A DNA stretch of 64,000 nt from Ypsolopha sequella (Eukaryota > Arthropoda > Insecta > Lepidoptera > Ypsolophidae). Both the position numbers and the translations under genes were made by a program. The notes below the pieces were generated by a model. The model had not been told where the DNA came from, did no database searches, and saw only the letters and a list, made by a program, of their open reading frames with translations. Every line of letters begins with the position of its first letter. Position 1 is the stretch's first letter. This document shows, piece by piece, positions 23,593 to 34,393 of the stretch. The stretch spans positions 9,647,977 through 9,711,976 of the forward strand of contig OW203989.1 in assembly GCA_934047225.1 (NCBI GenBank), written 5' to 3'.

Positions 23593-24117
23593 TAAAAAGT
23601 ATAAATTGGGTATAGTGCTATTTCTTCTCGATAACCATTGGGCCGTAAATAGTGTGAAATAGAAGATTAGGCGTAGGAGGTGTAAAAGAAAATATCGATG
23701 TAATAAACACACGTTACCTGGGTACTACATAGTTGGACAATACAATTATAAAAGGGAGACATTTAAACTGACTTTAAAATTATGTAATGGAAATAACAAT
23801 AAAAAAATATGTACCGCACTAAAAAAAAATTGTACAACTATAAACAAATATTACGCCCTTCAAAAGTAATACTTTCAACTACAAAATTAATGTTTCGTAC
23901 TATAACGTCTTCTGCTTCACTACGCTCCGCGACTCGCCATACCTAACCTTCTAATCTACCGGCTCTCTTCTGAGCTGGTTTTTTATAAAAAGCTTATAGC
24001 GGAATCCTTTATTTTTATTGTTCATTTAGGTAAGGTGAAATTTAATCAACCGCCCGAATTCATTCTGAAGACTCGGTTAGTGATACCTTCTATATATCCC
24101 ATCATAACAGCATCGCC
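23593..24117. other. Intron sequence, nothing recognised
   Basis: No feature supported. Confidence 0.4.
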
Positions 24118-24305
24118 TTAAGAGCGGTTTCGCAGCCTGATTGTGGAAAACCCGCCTTTTTCTAATTAATCAAAACAGAACACTTAAATTCAAAATTTAT
24201 TCAACAAAACCTACCTATGTATTGTGTATGCTGCCATCGCAAAGTTTCTATTGGTTTCTGTAAATTAGAATTTTTGCAATTTACAAATTTTTAAATTTTT
24301 GGCAT
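24118..24305. mobile_element. Partial copy of the AGCGGTTTCGCAGCC MITE
   Basis: AAGAGCGGTTTCGCAGCC, AAACCCGCCTTTTTCT and TGCTGCCATCGCAAAGTTT match the complete element at 28091-28482. The other half is missing. Confidence 0.7.
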
Positions 24306-24482
24306 TGAAATAATTTCTGGTTTTATTGTTCAAGTATAGACAGATGTTTATAGGATACACTGTTATTGACACAGAATTCGATAGATGTTCAAACAGAATC
24401 AGTTTCAATTTATACCCTCAACCACCTACGTTTGCTTGCATGAGTAAAAGCTAAACGTTTTCCTAGGTACCAGGCCCGGTAA

Positions 24483-24627
24483 CATAGTGTTTAATCGCGC
24501 GCAACGTGGCTTAGTTGAATCACAGGTGCGAGGAGCGTGACATACTGTTTAATCGCAAAAACATCGTGTCACGCTCCTCGCACTTGTAATTCAACTAAGT
24601 GGCGTCGCGCGCGATTAAACACTGTGC
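24483..24627. repeat. GC-rich foldback, 145 bp
   Basis: AGTGTTTAATCGCGCGC and GCGCGATTAAACACT bound arms that also pair CTTAGTTGAAT with ATTCAACTAAG, and GTGCGAGGAGCGTGACA with TGTCACGCTCCTCGCAC. The centre repeats TGTTTAATCGC. Confidence 0.7.
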
Positions 24628-25127
24628 TACGAGTGCATGAAAAGGCGGGAGTGCAGCAGGCGAGTATATGACACAAGTATGTACTACATTGCTCGCCCGT
24701 ACTCCCGGCTTGTCGCATACTGTACTAGATAGGCTCTCTACTCAGTGACTGATCGATACGCAACAAGTAAAACCCTCGCAAACGGGTAGCGTGTTAATTA
24801 CACACGTAGGAAAGCCTCATAATGAAATTATTGCCGTCAGGCGTGATTAATTGCCCGTTTCGTACGTCGCGTTTTAACGAGTAAATATGTCAACGAATTA
24901 ATTCGTATACGTAAGGAGTAGATTAAGAACGTAGAAGTCATGTTTTCCTAATAAACAATGTGGACTAGAATACGTAATTTGCTTTCTAACAACATTTTGT
25001 ACTATTTAATTTGTCGCTACTCGTAAATACTATCTCCGCAAGTTGCTAATGAGCTCGGATGTTATTTGTTTTCGGACGCTTAGTACTGTTAGCATTGCTG
25101 TCGAGTATATTTTGTTCTAAGAACCTA

Positions 25128-25375
25128 CCTATCCAGATCGTTCAATAAGTCCCGAGACTAACTTGGAGATGGCGCTATATTAAAAACTCTTTTTATTTGT
25201 AGAAATAACTGGCCATCAAATGACACGAGTCAAAATTTTTTGAAAAAAGAAAAATTGAGTTACAGACATTTAAGTGACGCTACTTTTGTAATTCCGAAAA
25301 CAATGGAAAAAAACGAGTTTCGTGTGTTGATAAAACATTGTTTTTTTAATTTTATCGGTGGTATGCCGAATAAAA
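25128..25375 (+). pseudogene. Mariner 5' end with start of transposase
   Basis: CGTTCAATAAGTCCCGAGAC resembles the 5' TIR of mariner elements. About 150 nt later an ATG opens a frame reading M-E-K-N-E-F-R-V-L-I-K-H-C-F, the mariner transposase N-terminus (helix-turn-helix region). A stop follows soon after and the catalytic part is absent. It is on the strand opposite to the mariner at 55.8 kb. Confidence 0.55.
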
Positions 25376-25879
25376 AGTAACCATCTGCTTTCTGTTTCTA
25401 ATTTTTCATTAAAGTATTCGTTGTAAAGATAGTAAATGTTTGATGAAAACATAAGGTATTGAGTCCAACTGTGATATAATTTGCCATGCGGACACTCGTG
25501 TAGCTTCGCTTCGTTTCATAAACAAGCACTCGAGTCCCATGGTCCTTATTATCTCACAGTTGCACAAAATACTATTGTACAATATATTATATTATAAAGT
25601 CTATATCTTACTAGTTATAAAATATATCTATATATCTATCTATAGATATAGATTCAGTTGTACTGAAGTCGAAACTGTACATGAAATATATTTTGAAAAG
25701 AGTTAATTCCTTTGTACTTAGTTAGTCAAGCTGATTTTAGGGGCGCATTCGGGGGGTACCTGCCAAGTTTCACAAAGGTCTGCCGGCTTTTTTTTGAGTA
25801 ACATTTTGTCCTTCTCACAGTCCTCGTGTCTCATGTTGGTACTCGATGAGATGTAGTTAACTTCGATAAACATTCGGTC

Positions 25880-26020
25880 TAACTCCCCGGCACGGTTTGA
25901 AAGGCATGACCTTGAATAGGAAGAAGTGATTTTTTCGGTCCGTCGTAAAAAATTGTATGCGTAGATCCCCACAATTTTGTTGCTCATGCAACAATGTTGC
26001 TTAAACCGTGCCGGGGAGTA
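25880..26020. repeat. Inverted repeat with CTCCCCGGCACGGTTT arms
   Basis: The arm at 25880-25900 is mirrored at 26003-26020 (AAACCGTGCCGGGGAG), enclosing about 100 nt. An 89-codon minus-strand ORF overlaps it but shows no motif. Confidence 0.5.
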
Positions 26021-26795
26021 TAAGCTACTTCACAAATTCGTACCCTTTTTGCTACGGCGTAGTAACTGCTACGACTATTTGTAGACCCGCTACAACGTAG
26101 TCTGAACTCATACAAACATACTCATAAATCGTCAGTAAAACAAAGCATTTTCTCTGCGTTTCTACAGATTTATTAGCAAAACTTGTGACCAAACATTTGC
26201 ACAAAAAGATGTTGAACAGCAATCTTCTTCCGCGCTCAATAGAAAGAATAGAGGTTTGCGTGTCACTGGCAGCCGGGATATTTCACTCAAGAAAATTGTC
26301 ACGAGCAATCTAAACGTTATTTCAGACCTCGTTCATACAAAAGAGCATCCACCGTCGCACGGAGTTTGTCTGGAATCTCATCTGGAGCGTGATTCCTGTT
26401 TGATCATGCGGTTCTAAGACTGATCATCGGTGGTTGCTTGCGACAAAAAGTTCAAGTTAAATACTCCCTGTGAAAATGTTGGTATCACATAACAAATAAA
26501 ATTATGTTTATTGCATAATATAACAGTTATTAAACGACAAATCATTATCCATAGAATTACTACATACTACAAGAACATAAGTACAGCGACCACCATAAAT
26601 TATTATTTATATAGTGAAAAAATAAAATATAGACTGATAATGACCACAATTAAGCCGAAATATACATCAAAAATTTTTCTTCATTTTTATTTGAATATAA
26701 TTATGTATATAGGTACATGTATATCAATACATTTATATATTATCTTACATTTATATTAAAAGTAATAAAACACGCTTTTGCAAAGTTAAAATATG
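26021..26795. other. Intron sequence, nothing recognised
   Basis: AT-rich from 26500 on; no supported feature. Confidence 0.4.
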
Positions 26796-26797
26796 TA

Positions 26798-27000
26798 TTA
26801 GTACCTTTTGCCCTCGGTTTCGCTCGCGCTGATATCATTTTGGCATTTCCCCGGGATAAAAAGTAGCCTCTCTCCGGCCCATAAACTATCTCTATGCGAA
26901 AAACCCTTATAGGATAATTTTATTGTCAGTCTGTCTGTCCTTCCGCCCGTCTGTCTGTCTGTCAAAATCCTTTTTTCGGCCCCCGTATGAGATATCAATT
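26798..27000 (-). mobile_element. Helitron-like 3' fragment
   Basis: The minus strand ends in a hairpin-like GCGCGAGCGAAACCGAGGGC followed by AAAAGG. The + strand has CCCCGGGATAAAAAGTAGCC and CTGTCTGTC runs, a layout shared with many lepidopteran Helitron-type repeats. No clear CTRR end. Confidence 0.45.
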
Positions 27001-27366
27001 TTAAACTGATTCCTACAAAAGTTTACGGCCCCATGGTGCTGTAAAAAAATCGGGCTTTTAACTCGACTTGAAAAAAGCTATTGCATTTTAGATAATAAAT
27101 TTCATACAAATTTTTGACACTCGCAAGGGAATCAAACCTTATAGGACAATTCGAGGTGACTTAGAAACTTGAAATTTCCATTACAAATAGGTCTTATAGC
27201 ACATACATAAGAAATAGTCTAAAAATTACACATATTTAATTATTTAAGAAGTTTTCAATGACCAACTTAATAAGACCCTTTAGATAAATAGAATTTCATA
27301 GATTGTAAGTGTCAAATTAAGTTCGTCCTCAATAACTGCAAATTGAATTATTTACTACAATGTTTT

Positions 27367-27441
27367 TAGGGTTCCGTACCCGTATTGTGTGATGGTACGG
27401 AACCCTTTCTGCGCGAGTCCGACTTGCACGTGGCCAGTTTT
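27367..27441. repeat. GGTTCCGTACC / AAGTGCGAGTC family fragment
   Basis: AGGGTTCCGTACC and GGTACGGAACCCT form a hairpin, followed by GCGCGAGTCCGACTTGCACG. The same block recurs at 44753, 50216, 50581, 59710 and 60880. Confidence 0.65.
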
Positions 27442-28090
27442 TTTATCTATTACCACAGATAATATAATACTAGTACTACATACTTGTTGCGATTTTCAAT
27501 GTTATTTTTATTTCTGCTAGTATAACAATCCAACAGATCTAAATTTCTTATCAGTCATGATCAGTACGAACAAACCAGCCATCTGGAACAAACAATATCT
27601 GGGACAATGCAATACTGTCCCGGACACAAATTAAATCGAACCACGTGCACCCCGTGGCGGTCGTGGCTACACTCAACATTGGCACTACCTATAATAACTA
27701 GCTGAATTTATCGCCCTAACATGCACTCGTATTTTTCATGTGATTGTATTTGGTAAAAATAAGGAAAATAAAAGAGCACTATCTTCGACAACCTATCCTG
27801 TAGGTATATGTAGTATACATTAGGTGTATTTGTATTTATTTACTGAATATGTATGTTTATATTTATTTATACTATGTAGGCATTTGCATGTAAATTTGAT
27901 ATAGTTTTTAACTATTAGGTATCTCCTACGAATTTAATCTCGTATCTGTATAAGTACAGTATTATCGTGCACAATAAGAATATCTTATTTATATCAAATA
28001 TACCTATCATCCTTGATTTGCTGGAAGAAATCTCATTATCGAGATAAACTACGCCATTGTAGAAGCAATTAATATAAATAGAAACAATTA
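27442..28090. other. Intron sequence, nothing recognised
   Basis: AT-rich; no supported feature. Confidence 0.4.
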
Positions 28091-28482
28091 TGAGTGGTTT
28101 CGAAGCCGGATTGTGAAAAACCCGCCTTTTTCTCATTAATCGAAACAGAACACTTCAATTCAATATTCACTTAATAGTTATTCAACAAACCTTATTACCT
28201 GTGTATTGTGTTTGCTGCCATCGCAAAGTTTTCATTGGTAAACTAGAATTTCAAATTGTTTTTAATTCAAAATCGCAAATTTTTCTTTGGTTTCTGTAAA
28301 TTAGAATTTCATGGAAACATTCCGATGGCAACATACATACACAATACAAAGGTATTAAGGTATTGTTGAATAACTATTAAGTGAATTTTGAATTTAAGTG
28401 TTCTGTTTCGATTAATAAGAAAAAGGCGGGTTTTTCACAATCCGGCTGCGGATTTTCACAATCCGGCTGCGAAACCGCTCTT
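28091..28482. mobile_element. AGCGGTTTCGCAGCC MITE, full copy (392 bp)
   Basis: The arms begin GAGTGGTTTCGAAGCCGGAT and end GCTGCGAAACCGCTC. They pair over about 170 nt, including AAAACCCGCCTTTTTCT and the ACACTTCAATTCAATATTCA region. Near the right end GGATTTTCACAATCCGGCTGCG is present twice in tandem (28436-28471). Confidence 0.75.
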
Positions 28483-29232
28483 AACGCGTAATAAATACTC
28501 GTACCTCAGAACATTTTTGATTTAAATGTTCTGTGACTCGTACCATGCGCTCTAAATTCGAATGACATATGCCCGTCGTAACGAATACAAAATATAAGGA
28601 GATGGCAGCGAACGAAAAAATAAATAGGCTTTTAGCCCTTAAGAGCTACTAAAGACCTGCATCTCTATATAAAAAAAAACAATCTTTCCAAAATAATTAT
28701 TGAACATCTGCTCCAATAAACACCCAGAAATAGCAATAAACTGTTTTTAAATAGCAAAGTTTTCATTTTATCGACCAGACTTAATAAACTAGAGTAATCT
28801 AGTAACATGAGATTTTTTTTTTTTAGTGGCAGTACTTTATCTTTTCTTAGGGCTTTAATAGAAAAAAAAATACACTTCCATGTGCAAACCCCCCAAAATC
28901 TATCAGACATCCCAATTTTTTCGCATGAGTCAGAATCGCCGTCCTGCTTGAGTAAAAAACCTACCTAAATTTCATCAGAACGTTTCATTATGAAAATTTT
29001 GATTTATCTCCGTCCTATCGCACATTCACACGATTCTGGCCATATGAAATTAATTTACGACGTACTGCTGTATCTGACGCCGAATTTATCGCAATTTTTA
29101 ATAAATTCACCGAATCATGGCCATTTTGTTTTGCCATTTGTTTATGTTTAATCATAAACAAAAATTGCACATCACTTTGCAAGTATATATTTAACAAAGA
29201 TTTAAGCAAGTATTTTTCAGCTTTATGATAAA
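28483..29232. other. Intron sequence, nothing recognised
   Basis: AT-rich; small ORFs lack any motif. Confidence 0.4.
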
Positions 29233-29404
29233 CTAGCGACCCGCCCCGGCTTTGCACGGGCATGTATTATACATATAAACCTTTCTCTTGAATCACTCTA
29301 TCTATAAAAAAAAAACGCATCAAAATCCGTTCCGTAGTTTTAAAGATCTAAGCATACATAGGGACAGACAGCGGGAAGCAACTTTGTTTTATACTATGTA
29401 GTGA
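29233..29404 (-). mobile_element. Small non-autonomous Helitron (172 bp)
   Basis: On the minus strand it starts TCACTACATAGTATAAAAC (29404) and ends with the hairpin GCCGGGGCGGGTCG plus CTAG at 29233. The flanks are A and T as expected. The body AAAATCCGTTCCGTAGTTTT is typical of this widespread lepidopteran repeat. Confidence 0.75.
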
Positions 29405-29563
29405 TACTGTAAGCGAATTTGACTGAATACTAAAAAAGGGGGGCAGTACATACATGAAGATTAGATAAAAGCGATATAGTAAATTCAACGACGTCATATA
29501 TTTAGTATATAACAAAAATTTAAACACAAGTGAGATCTAGAAATGAAACCGTATTTTTGTACC

Positions 29564-30255
29564 TGTTTAGAATAAAATGTATATTTCGGAATGTATCCGA
29601 CAATGGTCTATATATTTTGTCTATGGACTTGGAGCTGTCAAAAAAAAACGAGGGACGTGGACATTTGGAACAGATCGCGGACGATTTTAATATGTGTTAT
29701 ATTAAGGGCTTAATATAGGGGAAATCGATGCGGACATCGTAAAAAACATTATTAAGTCAAGGTCTGACAATATTTTGGCGTGAAGGCCACTATCAGTGTA
29801 TTTCCTGTGTGTGTGTGATATAACCTGAACACGCGGTGTGCGACAAGTGGACTTGTCAATTACCATTTCTTCTGGGTTCGGATGCATCCCGGGGTAGGAG
29901 GGTTGTGTTTAGATTCATCGTGGAAGGTGATCAACGTGTCACGGCACCGACACGCCTTGGAGTCCACGTGGAGGGTCTTCGTGCGAGGACTACTTGATGA
30001 GGTCATCATACAATTGTCTGGTAGGACATTTAATACTATATTTTGTAGAATATAAGATACTTGTATACTATAAATCTGGGACAGCTTATGGGCCCCTGTT
30101 CCAGCTGCAAGTATCGCCCTTTAGCATACAATTAGTGGTGTCTGAGCGTGGTTATGGAATCCTCGCATCAGTGACGCCGATGCCCGTCACTAGTCAGTAT
30201 TACCACTTTTTATAAGCTACAATTTCTGGTAGCAACGAGCGTTTTTTATCAAACA
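29564..30255 (+). repeat. BEL/Pao 5' LTR
   Basis: 692 bp, TGTTTAG..AAACA, about 99 percent identical to 34394-35085. Differences: a T/C near 29592, A-run length near 29640, G/A near 29720, T/C near 29819, GC/CC near 30124 and T-run length near 30245. Confidence 0.95.
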
Positions 30256-30260
30256 ATCTT

Positions 30261-30278
30261 TGGTAGCTAGATCGTGGT
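30261..30278 (+). promoter_or_regulatory. BEL primer binding site
   Basis: TGGTAGCTAGATCGTGG begins 5 nt after the LTR. TGG complements the CCA end of a tRNA, as in most LTR elements. The tRNA was not identified. Confidence 0.6.
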
Positions 30279-30697
30279 TAATCCCACTTTTGGATTATAT
30301 ACATATAAACAGCGGAACTGGGCGGCCCCAGTGTCATTGAACTGTTAACATAGCTAGGCAGTTACATGGTTGTAATGTACATGTAGCAATTACAAATTGG
30401 ATTTGTTTAGTGCTTTGAGTAGATAATTGATTACCGGAGGGTACCACATTGATGTGGTTCAGTAATATCAGTATAAATTGTTAATTTAGTACATATCAAG
30501 TGTTCTTGTATTACAATAACATAATCATATAACGGTTTATATTATAGATTTGGAAATCAACTTGTTAGCTAATATACTGTTATCTTGGCTTGAATGTATG
30601 TACTTACAAGGATGTATACAAGTGCATAGTGGAATGTGCATTCGGGTTTGTGTGTATTGTATACACCAAATATAATTTAAATTTGGTAATGTTGTAA

Positions 30698-30895
30698 TAG
30701 GTAGGGACCTATTTGTTTGTTTTGTATTGCTGGTACAATATATATTGTAATGGGGAATTACATTTGATAATTAAATTCTAGAATTAGGTAGGAACCTATT
30801 TGTTTGTTTGTATTACCGGGACAGTATATACATTTGTGATTGGGAATTTAATTTGATAATTCAATTCTAGTTATAGGTAGGGTATCTATTGGGCA
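30698..30895 (+). repeat. Tandem repeat in BEL leader, unit about 88 bp
   Basis: TAGGTAGGGACCTATTTGTT starts at 30698. Related units start at 30785 and 30874; two are complete and one partial. Located between the primer site and gag. Confidence 0.7.
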
Positions 30896-30970
30896 GTGCT
30901 TCTGTATTTGTGCCTTGTCAGGGTGTTTGCTAAATAGTTTTTATTTATACATTTCCCGGTTTGTTGCGGC

Positions 30971-32917
30971 ATGATGTCCAAGTCTCACAAGGCTGCGTTT
31001 GCGAAGGAGCTCCGTTGGTTTACAACCGTCCAGGGATTGCTTTCTCGTTCGGATCGCGACAATGCAATCCTGGAGAGAGCCGAGCGGATGCATCAGCGGC
31101 TGGCTGACGCAGAGGCGGCTGTGGCAGCACTGCAGGAAAGTGACGGGCCTATGGATAGGTATGTTACTGATTTAGCTCAGATAAAAGGGATTTATGATGA
31201 TATAACAAAGGCGGCCTCCATGATCAAAAAGCGACAATCGGGCAGCCCGGTTGTTAGCACACCTAGACCAACAGATGGCGCCACTGGTATGGCGCTGGTT
31301 ATAAAGTCAAATAATATTGCTGATTTAAAGAGGCAAAATTCAGGAGGTCCTGTAGTTGTCACGCCTCAACCGGTAGATGGCGTGTCTGGTAGTTTGGTTA
31401 GTTTAGAACTAAATAAATTTAATGGGAAAATTCAAGAATGGGTTTCTTTTAAAAATATGTTTAATTCATTAGTAAATTCTAGGGTAGATTTATCAAAGGG
31501 GCAAAAGATGGCATATTTGATGTCAACATTGGAGGGCGAGGCCAGGTCGCTCTACCAGCACCTCAGGGTGGAGGATGATCATTATGATACAGCGTGGGGC
31601 TTATTAAATGATAGGTATCAGAACATGCGCTTACTGGCGGATGCGCATGCGTCTCAATTGTTGACGTTACCTAGGGTAACTGACCGGGCTCAACTAAGGT
31701 TGCAGTTGCTGACCCCGGTCACTGTGGCGTGTAATGCCCTTAGAACATTAGGTTTACCGGTGGACGAGTGGTCGTTTTTACTCGTTCACATTATTTTAGG
31801 TAGGTTGCCTAATGATGTGAGGTTACGTTTTGAGCGGGTGTCCGCAGGAAAAGATGGCAGCACTGTGCCCAAATTTACGGACTTAATGAAGTTTATTGAA
31901 TATGAAGCTAGGGTAGCAGAAACATCACAACCGGACTTGGCGCCATCTGGGGCGCAATCATTTTCGTCTGCTGGCTCATCGGAATGTGGGGAGCCCAGAC
32001 AACCGCAGCAGTCGCGGGGACGCGATATGACGCGTTTGGCGGCGGTCGCCGTGGTCGAGAGGTCATCGACCTGTTTACAGTGTGGCCATACGGGGCATGA
32101 CCTGCTGAGATGTCAGCAGTGGCGAAACCTGCACGTCACCGAGCGGCGACGCATAGTGAAGCGTAAGGGCCTGTGTTTCGGTTGCTTGGGCAATCATTTT
32201 GAACGTAATTGTCCCGAGCCACGACGTTGCAGTGTTTGTGAGGGGCCTCACCATTTATTGTTGTGTGCCAACAGATCTGAAGCGGCTTCACCGGTCCCGC
32301 AGCGACGGAGCCCTACGGGCGGGGGTGCTTCAGGGAGAACTCCCCCCCCCTTGGACAACGGGGGTGCGTCAGGGAGAACTTCCCCCCCCTCGGTCCAGGG
32401 AAGGCATGCTGTCGGGCAGAGCTCCCCTCCGTCGGAACGGAGGACTGCGGCGCGAGGCGCGCCCCCTCACCGGGAGGTGAGTTATGTATTTGCGCGTGGA
32501 CCCGTAGGGGGCTTGCCTACGGGCTATCACACATATGGCCATGTAGTGAATTGGGCCCCTACGGGCGGGGGCCAATTGGAGTTGGCAAGGGCTAGGCCCC
32601 CCCTCCCCGCGCCGGTTTTGGTGCCAGCTGGCATGGAGCACCGTGCTCAGACGGAGTCACGGGGTTACTCACCGCCGTACCGCGAGTACCCACGGTTAGA
32701 GTACCACCCGCCGTACTCAGGGAGAGTTGGAGGCTACGCTCCCCCCATGGTGGGGATGTGCACGCGCCAGCCGTATTACTGCCAGTGGACTGGTCCTGCA
32801 CTCCACAGGTGGGGTAGCCTGTTACTAGCTTGTTCAAGCTATGAGTACGGAACTGCGGACGGTTCTGTTGCCCACCGCGATGGCTCGCGTCTAGGGCCCC
32901 AGGGGGGATTGAGTTAG
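30971..32917 (+). CDS. gag: BEL/Pao Gag, intact ORF (648 aa)
   Basis: Structural protein of the retrotransposon particle. An N-terminal coiled-coil-like helix is rich in Glu, Ala and Arg (about 1-80). About residues 140-300 form the DUF1759-type Gag domain, with L-N-K-F-N-G-K-I-Q-E-W-V-S-F and A-Y-L-M-S-T-L-E-G-E-A. Around 370-430 lie three zinc knuckles: C-L-Q-C-G-H-T-G-H..C, C-F-G-C-L-G-N-H..C and C-S-V-C-E-G-P-H-H..C. The C-terminus is Pro/Gly-rich, with a repeated G-G-A-S-G-R-T unit. The start is one of two adjacent ATG codons after a 715-nt leader. In complete BEL elements gag runs on into pol in one frame; here it ends in TAG at 32917. It is the only intact ORF of the element. Confidence 0.88.
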   Translation: MMSKSHKAAFAKELRWFTTVQGLLSRSDRDNAILERAERMHQRLADAEAAVAALQESDGPMDRYVTDLAQIKGIYDDITKAASMIKKRQSGSPVVSTPRPTDGATGMALVIKSNNIADLKRQNSGGPVVVTPQPVDGVSGSLVSLELNKFNGKIQEWVSFKNMFNSLVNSRVDLSKGQKMAYLMSTLEGEARSLYQHLRVEDDHYDTAWGLLNDRYQNMRLLADAHASQLLTLPRVTDRAQLRLQLLTPVTVACNALRTLGLPVDEWSFLLVHIILGRLPNDVRLRFERVSAGKDGSTVPKFTDLMKFIEYEARVAETSQPDLAPSGAQSFSSAGSSECGEPRQPQQSRGRDMTRLAAVAVVERSSTCLQCGHTGHDLLRCQQWRNLHVTERRRIVKRKGLCFGCLGNHFERNCPEPRRCSVCEGPHHLLLCANRSEAASPVPQRRSPTGGGASGRTPPPLDNGGASGRTSPPSVQGRHAVGQSSPPSERRTAARGAPPHREVSYVFARGPVGGLPTGYHTYGHVVNWAPTGGGQLELARARPPLPAPVLVPAGMEHRAQTESRGYSPPYREYPRLEYHPPYSGRVGGYAPPMVGMCTRQPYYCQWTGPALHRWGSLLLACSSYEYGTADGSVAHRDGSRLGPQGGLS

Positions 32918-33190
32918 GGTAAGGGCCCTCCTCGACTTGGAAAGTCAAGTGGCGCACCGATTAGTTTTGAACCTGGAGGTTTCGTCGGTGCCGCTCCTAG
33001 GTATTGGTGGACTGGAGTTGAATCAGCGGCTGCAGTCATGGTTATAGACAATATTGTCGGCTGGCAGCCTTCTTTGGACCTTCCTCCGTCCATAATATCA
33101 TGCACGTCAGGTCTGCATCTGGCAGACCCACGTTTTGTCATCCGGCCCCAGTCGATGTTCTCCTGGGTGCGGATTTGTTAGGATGGATCC
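32918..33190 (+). pseudogene. BEL/Pao protease (DUF1758-like) remnant
   Basis: Directly after gag, broken frames read V-R-A-L-L-D-L, L-V-L-N-L-E-V and P-L-L-G-I-G-G-L-E-L-N. Near 33147 a different frame gives P-A-P-V-D-V-L-L-G-A-D-L-L-G. These match the start and end of the retropepsin-like domain of BEL pol. The catalytic D-S/T-G is degraded to D-L/E-S, and frameshifts prevent expression. Confidence 0.65.
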
Positions 33191-33720
33191 TATTTAGTTT
33201 TTAGAAGACTCTGGATTCTTCTTCATTGGTGGAGGTATCCACAATTTTGGATATTCAATATTTGATTCGATACTTGGATTATTATGTTCGAACTTAGGAA
33301 ATGGCTTTCAAACAAACATAGACTGTTTGCAGATTTGGAGGATCCCAATATGATGGTGGTATTATGTTGAAATACCAACCAGTCAATGAAATTAATATAT
33401 TTTGTCCCCAGCCGTGAGTGCAGAGGAGCGTTGGAGCGCATTGGTACACTGGGTTCGTGTACTTCAGGTGGACCTCATTAAGTTTAGACTTCGAGTTCTG
33501 CGCGAGGATCACGCCAGGCTGAAGTGAGCGGTTGCTCGTTTGAATCCTTTCACGGATTATGAAGGACTTTTGCGTTTTGGAGGCTGATTTTGGAGAGCTG
33601 ACCTGCCATACGGAAGTCTTCATCCTTTGCTTCTACCCAAGACGGACCTTTGGTAAATCTGTTGGTGTCGGATTGACACATACGTAATGCGCACGGGGGT
33701 TTTCAGCAATCGCAACGCTC
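33191..33720 (+). other. BEL interior where RT and RNase H would be; unrecognisable
   Basis: About 530 nt replaces the roughly 2.5 kb expected for reverse transcriptase and RNase H. No Y-x-D-D or other RT motif was found in any frame. Minus-strand ORFs here are chance. Confidence 0.6.
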
Positions 33721-34165
33721 GGGTTGTGAAAGCATACCTTGTGTATTTGTGTGCTTGGCCACCAAGGCCGTTCACTTGGCAGTGGTATCAGCTTTGACTA
33801 CGGAGGCCTTCGTCGCCGCGTTGGATCGTTTCGTGTCGCGTAAGGGTTTACCTTCACTTATTCGCTCCGACAATGGCACAAACTACAAAGGTACTGCTAA
33901 CTATCTAAAAGATATTGATAATTTTTTGTTTTGTAAATAACTATGCTAGTTTAAGTTAAATCTTCGCCCGGAAAGGGGTAACTTGGCGGTACAGTTCCCC
34001 AAATTGCCCTCACTGGGGAGGGAATTTTTTTAAGCTGCCGTCAAGTCGGCGAAGACCCACCTCCGCTGCGTTATTGGGGAAACTGTCCTAATTTTTGAGG
34101 AGCTTGCCACTGTATATTGTTAAGTGGAAGCGGTCCTCAACTCTCGTCCTCTCTGTGGTCAGACA
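33721..34165 (+). pseudogene. BEL/Pao integrase remnants
   Basis: 33749-33940 reads A-T-K-A-V-H-L-A-V-V-S-A-L-T-T-E-A-F, then R-S-D-N-G-T-N-Y-K-G, the second catalytic Asp region of BEL integrases, and ends early. A second block at about 34030-34160 reads A-A-V-K-S-A-K-T-H-L-R-R-V-I-G-E and, after a stop, V-E-A-V-L-N-S-R-P-L. That is the C-terminal part of the core, containing the Glu region. A deletion and stops separate the two blocks. Confidence 0.75.
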
Positions 34166-34380
34166 GGACTGAGCATCCTAGGGAAGGAAATTTAATTCTT
34201 TGGAAGGATATGAACTTGCTATCCTTGTTTTGGCGCCGGGGCCGTATATTAAAGTTGTTTTGGCGGAGACGGAACTCCACGCGTCGCAGAGGTGTTGGTC
34301 GAAGGTTCGATTTTGTGACGAGCCATGACAACTCTCTCCCGTCTCCCGGTTGTATGAGCTAGTGGACTGATTGCTCAGCC

Positions 34381-34393
34381 CAGAGCGGGGGAC
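34381..34393 (+). promoter_or_regulatory. BEL polypurine tract
   Basis: CAGAGCGGGGGAC immediately before the 3' LTR. The purine-rich run is the expected plus-strand primer. Confidence 0.65.

Noticed and set aside
30971..32917. Domesticated host gag gene
   Set aside because: It lies between matching LTRs with an exact target duplication and is followed by pol remnants, so it belongs to the BEL element.
32369..33141. Minus-strand ORFs across the BEL gag end
   Set aside because: They are shadows of the GC-rich gag C-terminus and have no motif.
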